Assembly (NCBI RefSeq): GCF_030052815.1
Contig: NC_079503.1
Location: forward strand, 50,572,735-50,636,734
Direction of reading: 5' to 3'
Source of the DNA: Hevea brasiliensis
Taxonomy: Eukaryota; Streptophyta; Magnoliopsida; Malpighiales; Euphorbiaceae
Length of the DNA stretch: 64,000 bases
This document shows, piece after piece, positions 1-9,394 of the stretch (its first letter is position 1; each line of letters begins with the position of its first letter). The notes below the pieces were generated by a model. That model was given only the letters and a program-made list of their open reading frames with translations, made no database searches and had not been told where the DNA came from. A program made the position numbers and the translations under genes.

Positions 1-698
1 GAACAGGAATTGTGAGAAGGAGGAGGAGAAAATCAAATGCGGGGGGGGCTTCTCGGTTGAAGGTATATATATAGGAAAAATCTGAGCATTTATTGCGAGC
101 AGAAAAAGAAGCGAATGCCTCGGAAATCGAGGGAATAAATGCTTTGACTGAACCAGACCGGATGAAGGAGGAGACCGGAGTAGGAGAGATCGGAAAAAAG
201 GAAGCCCGACATGAGAGATCGGAAAAGCATCATGTTGGAAAGACCGGAAAGGAGGAGAGATCGGAAAACAAAGAGAATAAGACGCCTACCGCTGTCGTCA
301 TAATCAGAGTCGAGGTAGTTAAAGTGTTGCAGATGAAATCTCTACCGCACGCCCCAGAATCGCCCGCATTACTGACATGTGCCAGAATATGTCATGACAG
401 TGCTGTACATCCTAATCTCCACCATTGAACCAACTTGTAAGGACGAGCCCGGAGCCCTTGGATCAAAGAAGAAGACGACAAGACCAGCGCCTTTCAGTCC
501 TAGCCCTCGGATCGCCCTTGATAAGAAAATTTTGGGCCGTCAGATTAGAAGAGAGAAAGGACAAATATTCTGAAAGGAATCTCAGTCGTTCGTTCTGTTT
601 CTCTTTAATTCTCGAGCCTCAGATCATGTCTTTTAAAATCCTGACCCTCCATCTCCCTCAAAACAAATCCTGACCCTTCATGGGGAGCACCCAGTTCC

Positions 699-706
699 TA
701 TAAATA
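699..706 (+). promoter_or_regulatory. TATA box of the sense (gag-pol) LTR promoter
   Basis: TATAAATA in the context TTCCTATAAATACCTG. The same box recurs at 19107-19114 in the 3' LTR and 26986-26993 in the diverged solo LTR, with conserved flanks. Transcription would start about 30 nt downstream, near 730, which defines the U3/R boundary. Confidence 0.75.
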
Positions 707-1710
707 CCTGCATGAAAACTGTTCAAGGGAGGACAAAAAAAAATAGTGAATATAGCGGAAGGACTCTGAAACTTAATTCAGCTCGTTACTCTGCTATTTT
801 TGAAGCTTTCATAAGAAAAACTTTTGAAACCAGTTTTCTGAAGTATTTTTTTGCAAAGGGATTTTTGAATACTGAAACTCTCCATTTTCAGTTCGTTCAT
901 TATCCTGTGACACTCTCACTTTCTGTCTTTGTTATCTTTATTTCCACCCCCGTTGTCCAAGCTCAACTTCATTCAAACTCGGTTATAATTTTGATCGGAC
1001 TGCATTTTAGCAAGGTATCCTTCATTTCAAGGCGAACCTTAGTCCTCAGGTTATCAGCCTGCAGCCCCATTATGTTTTGTGATCCCGTAGTTAGTTCAAT
1101 AGATTCAGCTCCCTACAAGTGAGTGCTTATATCGCTGCTTTATTAAGTGCTCATTTTTATTTTACGTATTTCCTTTATTTTTGTGTTTGTAATTTTCACC
1201 AAGTTTATATTGCGTTAAAAAATGCGTAGAAGGTTAGTCCCGAGTTTACTTCTTTGTTAATCAGTCCATTCTTTTTGTTAATCTTCGTTATTTCTAAATG
1301 CAAGAGTTCTAGTTGGATAAAATGTAGGTAACTGTATCTAAAGCATTTCTTTAAAAATGAAAGGTCTGAATAATAAGTCAGGAAAATAGTAAAATTGAAT
1401 CTTTAGGCTAACACAGAAGACGATCGGGTAAGATGCCATAAGGTGGAATAAAAACCAAATCTCAGATAAATAAATGGAACAGATCGGGTAACAAAAGGTA
1501 CTGGCTAGGCGACCACATAGTAGGTCGGTAAAATTCAGTTCGGTATCCTCTGTCCAGTCACGAGGTACCAAGGAGTTAAAAGAAGCCTTATTCCAATCCC
1601 CGGCATCTTTGAATGCCCGAACCCTTAATCTTAGGCTCTCATGATGTGTAGCTGTAATCAAATTTCGATAAGTCGGAAAAGTCCTTATCCGACTCCCATT
1701 AAAATAAAAG

Positions 1711-2092
1711 AGATCGGAGGAGAGTTCTTATCCGATTCTTAATCTTAAATTTTAACAAATATTTAAAAGAGATCGGCGGAGAGTTCTTATCCGATTCTCA
1801 ATCCTAAATTTTAACAAATTTTAACCTAAAAGAGATCGAAGGAGAGTTCTTATCCGATTCTCAATCTAAAATTTTAATAAATATTTAAAAGAGATCGGAG
1901 GAGAGTTCTTATCCGATTCTCAATCCTAAATTAACAAATATTTAAAAGAGGTCGGAAGAGAGTTCTTATCCGGTTCTCAATCCAAAAATTCTAATTTTAA
2001 CCTAAAAGAGATCGGAGGAGAGTTCTTATCCGATCTCCAATCGAAATTTTAATCTAAAAGAGATCGGAGGAGAGTTCTTATCCGATTCTCAA
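1711..2092 (+). repeat. 59-bp hairpin minisatellite in Ogre-1 5' LTR
   Basis: Seven tandem units of about 54-61 bp, each beginning AGATCGGAGGAGAGTTCTTA and followed by TCCGATTCTCAATC and an AT-rich tail. ATCGGA and TCCGAT within a unit are inverted, so each unit can fold into a short stem with a 12-nt loop. A degenerate unit precedes the array at about 1670. Confidence 0.85.
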
Positions 2093-2508
2093 ATTGAATT
2101 CTAACAAATATGCAAAATGACCCCTTAAATAGAACTGATATGCAACAGTAACTCACTAAGGGTCGACTTATTTATTTATGTATCTGGGTAACCCGAATTG
2201 GTGAAAAATCAAATATTCCTTTTTACCAAGAGGATTAACACCTTCGTTCGAACCTCCTAACTATCAATTCTAGTTTATAAAGAGCTTGAAGTTAAATTTT
2301 CTTACCCTTATTGAGGGACGAGGCGGGGTGCCTAACACCTTCCCCACCCGTTTACGGACCCCGAACCTAGAATCTCTATTTTTGAAGTGGTTTTATTTAT
2401 TTTCGCAAATGGTTTTCTTTAATTTCCCTCAAAATTAAAGTGGCGACTCCTCACTCTTTCCCACTTCGGTGAGGGTTCGTTCAGGCGACCGCAAAACCCC
2501 TTGCGACA

Positions 2509-3378
2509 GCTTGGCAACTCCACTAGGGATCAATTTCGAATTTTCGGCCTAGAGGTTCAAAAGCAGATTTAAGTTTATGTTCCTATAAACTAGAATTATA
2601 TTTAAATAGGTACAATTTACGAAACTCGAAAACCTTAGTTTATTAATGTTTGTTATTTTCGCTAACCGCTTTGTTTATTTTTGTTTTATATCCTACAGCA
2701 TTCTCCGTCTAAAAAGGAAAAATAAAAATCCCCCTGTATTGGGAAGAGGTAAAGGTGTCCCTTCACACACTGAACACTCACACGATGTCCTCACACACTT
2801 CAGCCCTATACCCGAGCTTTCTTACCCTTTTAGGAAAATAGGAGGGGGTCATGTAGCGGTACTCGTGGGTTTTACCCCGTTAGTATCCGTGAAGGCTTCT
2901 GCTCAGATTGAAACTCGTTCTATCTACTGTGATACCCGTGGAACTTTCTCGACAGTATCACGGGGGATAGAATGGGCTCTACTATTTATAGTAGGGGCAA
3001 TTTGGGAACCTGTGGCTTTTAGAAAATTAGACCTTGAGCTAAACTGTCACGATAGCTGGAAGCCGTAGCAAGCTACCTTATAAGATAGAACTATCCAATT
3101 AGGTAGCACCTAGTTGGTACTAGAACTCTCCTTATTTTATGACAAAAGGGGCATACTTACTCTTACCCTATTCCGTTTGTGTTTATTTTGTTCTTATTTT
3201 TAAGGGTGATCTTGAATCATACTGTTAAGAAAACCTACACACTTTCCTACTTTGATAAATGTGTAGGTGTCACTCAACATGAGATGATTCAAGACTACCT
3301 GAATTTATCCTGCTAACAAATCTTTCCTGCAGGCATCACCAAAATAAGGTCTGTAAAAGGATAAGCATCATTTTTAAG
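2509..3378 (+). other. Ogre-1 untranslated leader with strong stem-loops
   Basis: No credible gene. The segment can fold extensively. CTTGAATCAT (3211-3220) pairs with ATGATTCAAG (3284-3293), enclosing a second stem ACCTACACA (3233-3241) with TGTGTAGGT (3260-3268). Shorter stems occur at about 2924-2977 (GTGATAC/GTATCAC), about 2988-3004 (CTACTA/TAGTAG) and about 3071-3105 (GCTACCT/AGGTAGC). By analogy with other LTR elements this is where packaging and dimerisation signals would lie. Confidence 0.6.
2512..2529 (+). other. Primer-binding site of Ogre-1
   Basis: TGGCAACTCCACTAGGGA starts three bases after the 5' LTR end, where a minus-strand primer tRNA would anneal. Ogre elements are known to use a tRNA-Arg primer, so that tRNA is the likely partner; I did not match it base by base. 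Confidence 0.75.
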
Positions 3379-5277
3379 ATGGCATCCTCGAGTCAGTCAG
3401 CAGAAGAAGTTCTTAAATCAGAACAAAATGCTAAACCATGGCCCAAAACGCCTAATAGTCCAGTGCCTCCACAAAGTGATAACAGCTCATTACCTCCATT
3501 GGACCTAAGCAAAATTGAGGTCAGAATGAGCGATCTCGAGTGCGGCGGTGGTTGGAAGTCATTTCCCGATCAGGTCAAAGCACAATTTGAGAAGAGATAT
3601 GGGAGGATTGCAACCTTGATACGAGTTAAAGTTCAAGTCCCGGTATTAAAGGCCATATTGCCAGTGTGGAATCCTAAGTATGGGGTGTTCTCTTTCAACG
3701 ATATCGATACTGCTCCCACTATGGAAGAATATCAAGCATTGCTAGAAATTCCTTATGCAGCGCAGAATCGAATCTACCTACACCTCGAGCATAGGCAGAC
3801 CTGGAAACGGTTCGCACATATGTTGGGAATTCCACCAGAAGAAGCAAAGGCGAGGGAAACTGTCAAAGGGAATACGCAAGGATGGTATTGGACTTATCTC
3901 AAGAAGTGGTTGGATCAATGCATCCAAGATAAACAGTGGAATCAAGCTTCATTGATGCTCGCTTTAGCAATCTACGGCCTAATCTTGTTCCCTGGACCTT
4001 CCGGAATCATAACCTGCGGCGTTGTGGAAATGTTTTGGGCAGTAGAGAAACAGAAAGTCAACTCGATACCGGCAATTCTTGCAGAGACTCTGTTGACTCT
4101 CACATATTGTAGACGACGAGGCAAGGGATCCGTTAAATGCTGCCCTCAATTATTATACCTCTGGATCATCAGTCACATATGTCCTGTAGAGACAAAGGGA
4201 TTGACTTGGTACCTTGACTAGCCTCTCATTGAGAAAATGACCAGACTAGTAATCAACCCAAAGGATGAGTTGCAGTGGCAAGAACGGATCTTGAGCTTTA
4301 ACAGCCCTGACTACTGTTGGAGGAAATTGTGGGCGTTGGGTCAACCCATTTTGATCAGCACAGGGGATAATCAATCAGTATCCCTAATCAGAGTGACTGG
4401 ATACACAAGTTACACTCCGGCATTAGTGATGAGACAATTCGGCTCGACACAGTTCAGAGTCAACATTGAAGAATACCATCAAGGACATTTCTACCATGAG
4501 CTCAAGGAAGAGGAAGGGTTGAAAATAGCTCGCAAATCTTGGGAAAACATCACTTTGATGGAGAGGTCGCCTAAAGGTCCGAGTGCCACGGACGATTATC
4601 TTAAATGGAGGGCTGACAGAGATCAAGAACACTTGACTGCAGATTCAATAAAACCCGAAGACAGCAACCCTCGCCGAAACGCCCTTTCAGAAGAAGATGG
4701 TGATCGTTTAGCCGACTCCCTACAAAAGGCAAATACTGAAAACTCACGACTGCAAGAACAAATAAAACAATTGGAGGACCAACAGCAGATCCTCAAAAGA
4801 AAAGTAAGAAGACTCAGGGAAGAGGCAAGAACCGAAAAAATGGGGTTCGAAGAGCAAGAGATATAGTGGGAAAAGGAAAAAAGCTCTCTCCAAGCTGTAA
4901 TAAAAGAAGTAGAAGTACAGAATAGCAAACTTCAGGAGAAAATGAAATATCAGGAAATACTCATGGAAGAATATAAACAAGAAAGCAAAAAGAAGAAGCT
5001 TGAACTGAAGGAACAAGCACTGCTTATTAACGATATTCTGAAAGAATGTGCTAAAGAAAGGAAGGAAAAAGAGAGACAAGCTGCTCTCTATCAGGAGCTG
5101 AAAGAGAATGTTGACCAGCTGGAGAGAATGATAGCACAGGGAAAACAAAAACTCCTACCTGAATCCGAATACGCTCTGAAAGTGTTCAACCCTGCTAGAC
5201 AGGAAGAAAGGTTATATGAGTATCTCAGAAAATGTAATCTCGTTATAAAGAACCTCCCTGAGCCTAGGCCGATGTAA
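3379..5277 (+). pseudogene. Ogre ORF1 (extra ORF upstream of gag), two in-frame TAG stops
   Basis: One continuous frame interrupted by TAG at 4219-4221 and 4864-4866; the frame resumes both times, so these are point nonsense mutations. The start ATGGCATCCTCG has a good plant context (AAGATGGC). The N-terminal half resembles the plant-specific domain carried by Ogre ORF1 (DUF7745-like; motifs LPVWNPKYGVFSFNDIDTAP and LALAIYGLILFPGPSG). The last 220 residues are very rich in E, K, Q and L with heptad character, predicting a long coiled coil. The function of Ogre ORF1 is unknown. Only its 3' end is present in Ogre-2 (about 51250-51470, - strand). Confidence 0.8.
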
Positions 5278-5611
5278 AGAATGCTGTGTATGAATTATTC
5301 AGTTAATAGAATGATTTTTGGGCCATTGTTTAGCAAAATTATGAATGAATAGTATGACTCCCATAGGAACCCCCTCGCTAGGGTTATGCGAAAAATTGGA
5401 TGTGCCATATGGACAGGTATCATAGATGCGCATTCAATCAAGTCATTCACAGTCAGACTATCGAACGATGCCATGATAAAATTGATGCAATTATCCTTCT
5501 GCAGATTTCATTTTGGCTCCCAAATGCCACTGTATCCTTTGTCCGAACCAGGACCTTTAGTTTTTTTTTACGAAATTCAAAATTCATTAAAAGCTGTTTT
5601 TACTTCCCTAC

Positions 5612-5613
5612 AG
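5612..5613 (+). promoter_or_regulatory. Candidate splice acceptor just before gag
   Basis: TTTTTACTTCCCTACAG ends at 5613. Ogre-2 has the same acceptor in the homologous place (ACTTTCTACAG, - strand near 51025) preceded by a branch-like CTAAT. The gag frame is open from here and the first gag ATG follows at 5707. An acceptor here would let the LTR donor at 1119 skip ORF1 and produce a gag-pol message. Confidence 0.4.
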
Positions 5614-5706
5614 AAAATCAACATTACTTCAAACAAAGCAAGTCTGACCAGGCACACAGTTCAACCCAAACGAGTGTACTTAACAAGATCACGAACAAAG
5701 AAGATA

Positions 5707-7760
5707 ATGGAAGACCAGGAACAAGTACAGAACCTACAAGGGCAAGTGTCCGAGCTGAAAGATCAGGTCTCAGAACTTATGAGACTAATGAGGGAGATGT
5801 CTCAGAATAAACCTGCTTCAGAACCTAACTTACCACTGCCTCCCCCACCACCTACAATAATTGATCCGCATCAAGCTTCAACCTCTTTCACCTTTCAGCC
5901 ACCTATCCCGGATCCGACAATCACTGTCAATCCGGCTACCATAAATAATGACCTACCTTTCTCCCATTACCCAGCCGTCTCAAATGCCGACCCATACCCT
6001 TCATTACTAATTCCTCCAGTTCACTCCACCCCTCATCTCCCAACAACGGAGCATTTCATGCAGTAGGAGGAGAAAATAGGACCAGGGAAAATGAGAAGTT
6101 GTCTGCTCTAGAGGAGAGATTGAGAGCAATAGAGGGGCTGAACATGTATGGTTCAGTCGATGTGGCGTCACTGAGATGGGTGCCAGACGTGGTGGTGTCG
6201 CCCAAGTTCAAAATCCTGGACTTCGACAAATACACTGAGAACTCAGACCCCCGCATTCACCTGGCAACCTATATTGCCAAAATGTCTGCCTTGACAGAAG
6301 ATGACAGACTTCTCATCGATTTCTTTCACTAGAGTCTCTCCGGGGCAGCCCTGAGATGGTGCATACAGTTGGACAGGAGCAAACTGCGCTCCTGGAAGGA
6401 TTTGGCTGATGCTTTCCTGAAGCAGTATAAATTTAACTGCGATGTAGCCCCCACGAGTAGAGACCTCCAAAACCTGGTGCAGAGAGACAGGGAAAGCTTC
6501 AAGGAATATGCCCAGAGATAGAGAGAAAAGGCTGCAGAAGTATATCCTCCAGTAACCGACAATGAGCTATGCTCCCTGTTCATCAAGACATTGAAGGCTC
6601 CTTATTTCAATCTGATGATTGGAAATACCTCCAACAGCTTCTCGGATATTATCCAAGCCGGTGAGAGGATAGAAGCTAATTTAAGGATGGGGCGACTGCA
6701 GGAGTTGGCTGAGAACCCTGCGAAGAAGACTGCCAGTTTTGGCAAGAAAAAGGAGGGTGATGTGCATTCCATCACCCGGCAAAACAATTACTCCCCGCTT
6801 CCTCAAAATAACTACCGGCCATATCTTCCCCCTCATGGCCAAACAGTTGCCAACATTCCTCCCCCTTTCCCAAATTATTCTCACCCACGCCCCCAGTATC
6901 CACCACCTACAAATTACCAACCTAGACCACCTCCACCACCTGCTCAACCTAGACCACCTCAAAACAACCCGAGACCACCAAGAAATCCTGATCCACCTCT
7001 TCCCCTGCCACTCAGCGAAATATACCGATACTTTGTCGATATAAACCAGATAGTACCGGTTCCCCTTGACCCAATTCAGCCACCATACCCCAGGTGGTAT
7101 GATGCCACTGCCCGGTGTGAATATCATGGAGAGGCACAAGGGCATTCGACCGATAATTGTGGGGCACTCAGAGGGAGAGTGCACGCTTTAATCAGGAATG
7201 GGTGGTTGAAGATTGAGGGAAATGGTTCCCTCCCCAATGTTACCTCAAACCCATTGCCCAATCATAATACGGGCAATGGTGTAGACATGATAGAGTCAGA
7301 CAGAGAAAGGTCGGCACTAGAGGTAGACAAGCTGATTCCTCACTTTGAGGAAATTTTTAGAATGGCAGTAAAGGAAGGTTACCTCCACCCTCAAGCCTCA
7401 GAACATGTGGTTGAAATGGGATGCCCTTATCATGGAGGAGCAGCTGGCCATGAGCTGCAAAATTGTGAAGAATTTAAGCAAGAGGTCCAGAACTTATTGT
7501 CCCTCAAAGTTCCGAGATGCCAGGCAAAGCCAAAGATGGAGGGCGGAGTAAATACAGCCCGACTCGGCCAAAACACCTCCACCCATAATCACATAATTAC
7601 TTTCTCACCCCCAGTATCGTCACCTCCAGTGACAATCATCCGAACCCCCCTCAGCTCCCTGTCACAAACACCCATGCCATACCTTGGAATTATAATTTCC
7701 AAGTTTTCACCCAAGGAGCGTCAAGCAGTACATCGGCTCCTAATCTTGCTTAACCTTTAG
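5707..7760 (+). pseudogene. gag: Ogre-1 gag (broken)
   Basis: Structural polyprotein that would build the virus-like particle. It starts at MEDQEQVQNLQG, a coiled-coil segment also present in Ogre-2. A proline-rich stretch follows, then the retrotransposon gag domain (KILDFDKYTENSDPRIHLATY, ALRWCIQLDRSKL, DAFLKQYKFN). Next come a second long proline-rich linker and two zinc-binding motifs of type C-x2-H-x5-H-x4-C (CEYHGEAQGHSTDNC and CPYHGGAAGHELQNC), typical of Tat gag. Breaks: a frameshift around 6020-6060, TAG at 6330-6332 and TAG at 6519-6521 in place of a conserved Trp. The 6519 stop is shared with Ogre-2. Confidence 0.85.
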
Positions 7761-9211
7761 CACCTCCAAAACCATGCTTCACTCTTCATGAGCATTTCAA
7801 AATGACTTATGCCGGACCTACCAGCAGTACTACTCCCCATGCTAATCCTCAGCCCGTCGCTGCCACAAAATCCTCCCCACCTGAGCAAGAAGTCGAGTTT
7901 ATAACTCGGAGTGGGAGATGTTACGGGAATGAAGAAAAAGAAAAGAAGAGAGGGAAAGTAAAAATGGGAGAGCCCTAAGAGAATACAGGAGAGGAGGTTG
8001 AGAGAATTGAGAGAGGAGAACCCGCCGGGTCGAGAGAGGAAGAGGAGTTAATGCTTCAAATAATGAAGCAAAGTGAGTATGATGTGGTGGAACAGTTAAG
8101 GAAGACACCTGCTAGAATTTCACTGTTATCGCTGATTCTGAGCTCTGAGGTGCACCGTCAAGCCTTGCAGAAAATCCTGGATCAGGCCTTTGTGAACCCC
8201 GACATCACACCGGGGCAATTTGAGAAGATAGTGGGACAAATCCAGGCATCCAGTTTTGTCACCTTTTTCTAAAGACGAGATAGACCCTGCAGGCTTAACG
8301 CACACTAAAGCTCTGCATGTGACAGTGAAATGTAAAGGATGTATAGTGGCCAAGGTCCTTATTGATAATGGATCCGCACTCAATGTACTACTTAATGCCA
8401 CCTTGGCTAGGCTGCCAGTTGACCAGTCCGATATACGTCAGAGTGCTATAGTGGTAAGAGCCTTTGATGGTACAAGGACAGAAGTGCTGGGAGACATCGA
8501 CTTGCCACTCTAAATTGGTGCATGCACCTTCAATGTCACATTCCAAGTGATGAACATTGAACCAGCATACACTATGTTGCTGGGGAGGCCTTGGATCCAT
8601 TCAGCGAATGCCGTTCCCTCAACTCTGCACCAGAAGATAAAGTACATTATGGACGGTAAAATCATCACTGTGAGAGGGGAAGAAGCCATATTGGTCACCA
8701 AGCCACAATCACTTCCTTATGTGGAAGCTGCCGAGGAGTCGTTGGAAAGCTCCTTCCAAGCCCTCAAATTACAAGAATCTATCTCAAAAAATGAAGGGGC
8801 TATGGCGATGGTAGCCAAGGTAATGTCGAGGAATGGGTATGAAGAGGGCAAGGGCCCAGGTGCCGCATTGCAAGGGATTGTCAAACTTATACCGGCTATC
8901 CAGAAGGTAGGCCATTGTGCTTTGGGTTATGAGCAGGACGCCCTCATGGATGGGCGATTCTGGATGAGAAATCAACTTCGGGATCGAAGATTTGATCAGA
9001 AAATCAGGAGGATGAAGGTAGTCCCGAGAATCACGAAAGTATTCACTAAACCGATCATTGAAAATCCAGCAGAGGTTGAAGAATCACCCGATGAACCATC
9101 CATCGATGTCATCCACTTGGATTCCTTGTAAGAGGCTCTGGTCTCGCCAATAACTGAAGGGCAAGAACTGAACAACTGGACAGCAGAGGACATCCCTGCA
9201 CTTAATTTCGA
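7761..9211 (+). pseudogene. Ogre-1 protease region with G-patch-like tail (broken)
   Basis: Aspartic protease that would cleave the Gag-Pol polyprotein. The active-site loop is VLIDNGSALNVL (DNG at 8364-8372, the Tat form of DTG/DSG), followed by the flap and AFDGTRTEVLGDIDLPL, and then by GRPWIHSANAVPSTLHQK, the conserved end of the fold. Downstream, about 8810-8880 encodes SRNGYEEGKGPGAALQGI, a G-patch-like glycine motif. Breaks: a change of frame relative to gag, TAA near 7976, a frameshift near 8268 in a T/A-rich run, TAA at 8511-8513 (CAG or CAA in Ogre-2) and TAA at 9129-9131. The exon ends at TTCGA/GTAAAG. Confidence 0.85.
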
Positions 9212-9394
9212 GTAAAGTACTTCTGGTTATCTACACTTGATCATTTTGTCCATGGTGGCAAGTGTAATATTGTAAATGGACCCTTTTCTTATGTCATAAA
9301 TGTTAATGAATTAATAGCGCATTTTATATCTAATTCTCTTTTTCTTTCCTTTTGAATTCCATCTTTATAATATAATCCATTTTCGTTCATTCTG
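9212..9394 (+). other. Intron between protease and RT (183 nt)
   Basis: The donor GTAAAGTA follows ...LNFE; unspliced, the frame meets TAA at once (9213-9215). Removing 9212-9394 joins GA to G and restores Glu, continuing in frame into TIHQLASNSSIDSK and the RT. Ogre-2 has the homologous intron at 43038-43234 with the same donor and CCAG acceptor, also in frame. In Ogre-1 the acceptor AG has become TG, so splicing there is probably impaired; a cryptic AG lies at 9410-9411. An intron at this place is a known Ogre trait. Confidence 0.75.

Larger units (their letters stand above)
1..2508 (+). repeat. 5' LTR of Ogre-1 (3' portion only)
   Basis: Matches 18410-20976 of the 3' LTR nearly base for base, with only scattered substitutions by eye plus one minisatellite unit fewer. 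The portion carrying the antisense genes lies left of the window start. It contains the sense TATA box (699-706), R/U5, a splice donor at 1119, the 59-bp hairpin minisatellite (1711-2092), and ends TTGCGACA directly before the primer-binding site. Confidence 0.93.
1119..3332 (+). other. Putative leader intron: donor in the LTR, acceptor before ORF1
   Basis: The donor is CAA/GTGAGT at 1119. The corresponding site is a perfect CAG/GTGAGT at 19526 in the 3' LTR and ACGG/GTAAGC at 27387 in the diverged solo LTR. The acceptor TTTCCTGCAG ends at 3332, with a consensus-like branch point TGCTAAC at 3311-3317, and ORF1 begins 47 nt downstream. Splicing would remove the LTR minisatellite, the primer-binding site and the hairpin-rich leader, giving a short-leader mRNA. 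Inferred from motifs only. Confidence 0.5.

Noticed and set aside
712..1122. A 136-codon + strand ORF in the 5' LTR, repeated at 19116-19529
   Set aside because: It covers R/U5 right after the TATA box and its presence twice only reflects LTR duplication. The diverged solo LTR does not keep the frame, whereas it does keep the antisense frames.
2646..3068. A 140-codon ORF in the Ogre-1 leader
   Set aside because: No family resemblance; it overlaps predicted stem-loops and lies within the putative leader intron.
5273..5613. An in-frame intron joining ORF1 to gag, using GTAAAG at the ORF1 stop
   Set aside because: The join would not enter the gag frame, and the donor is deleted in Ogre-2.
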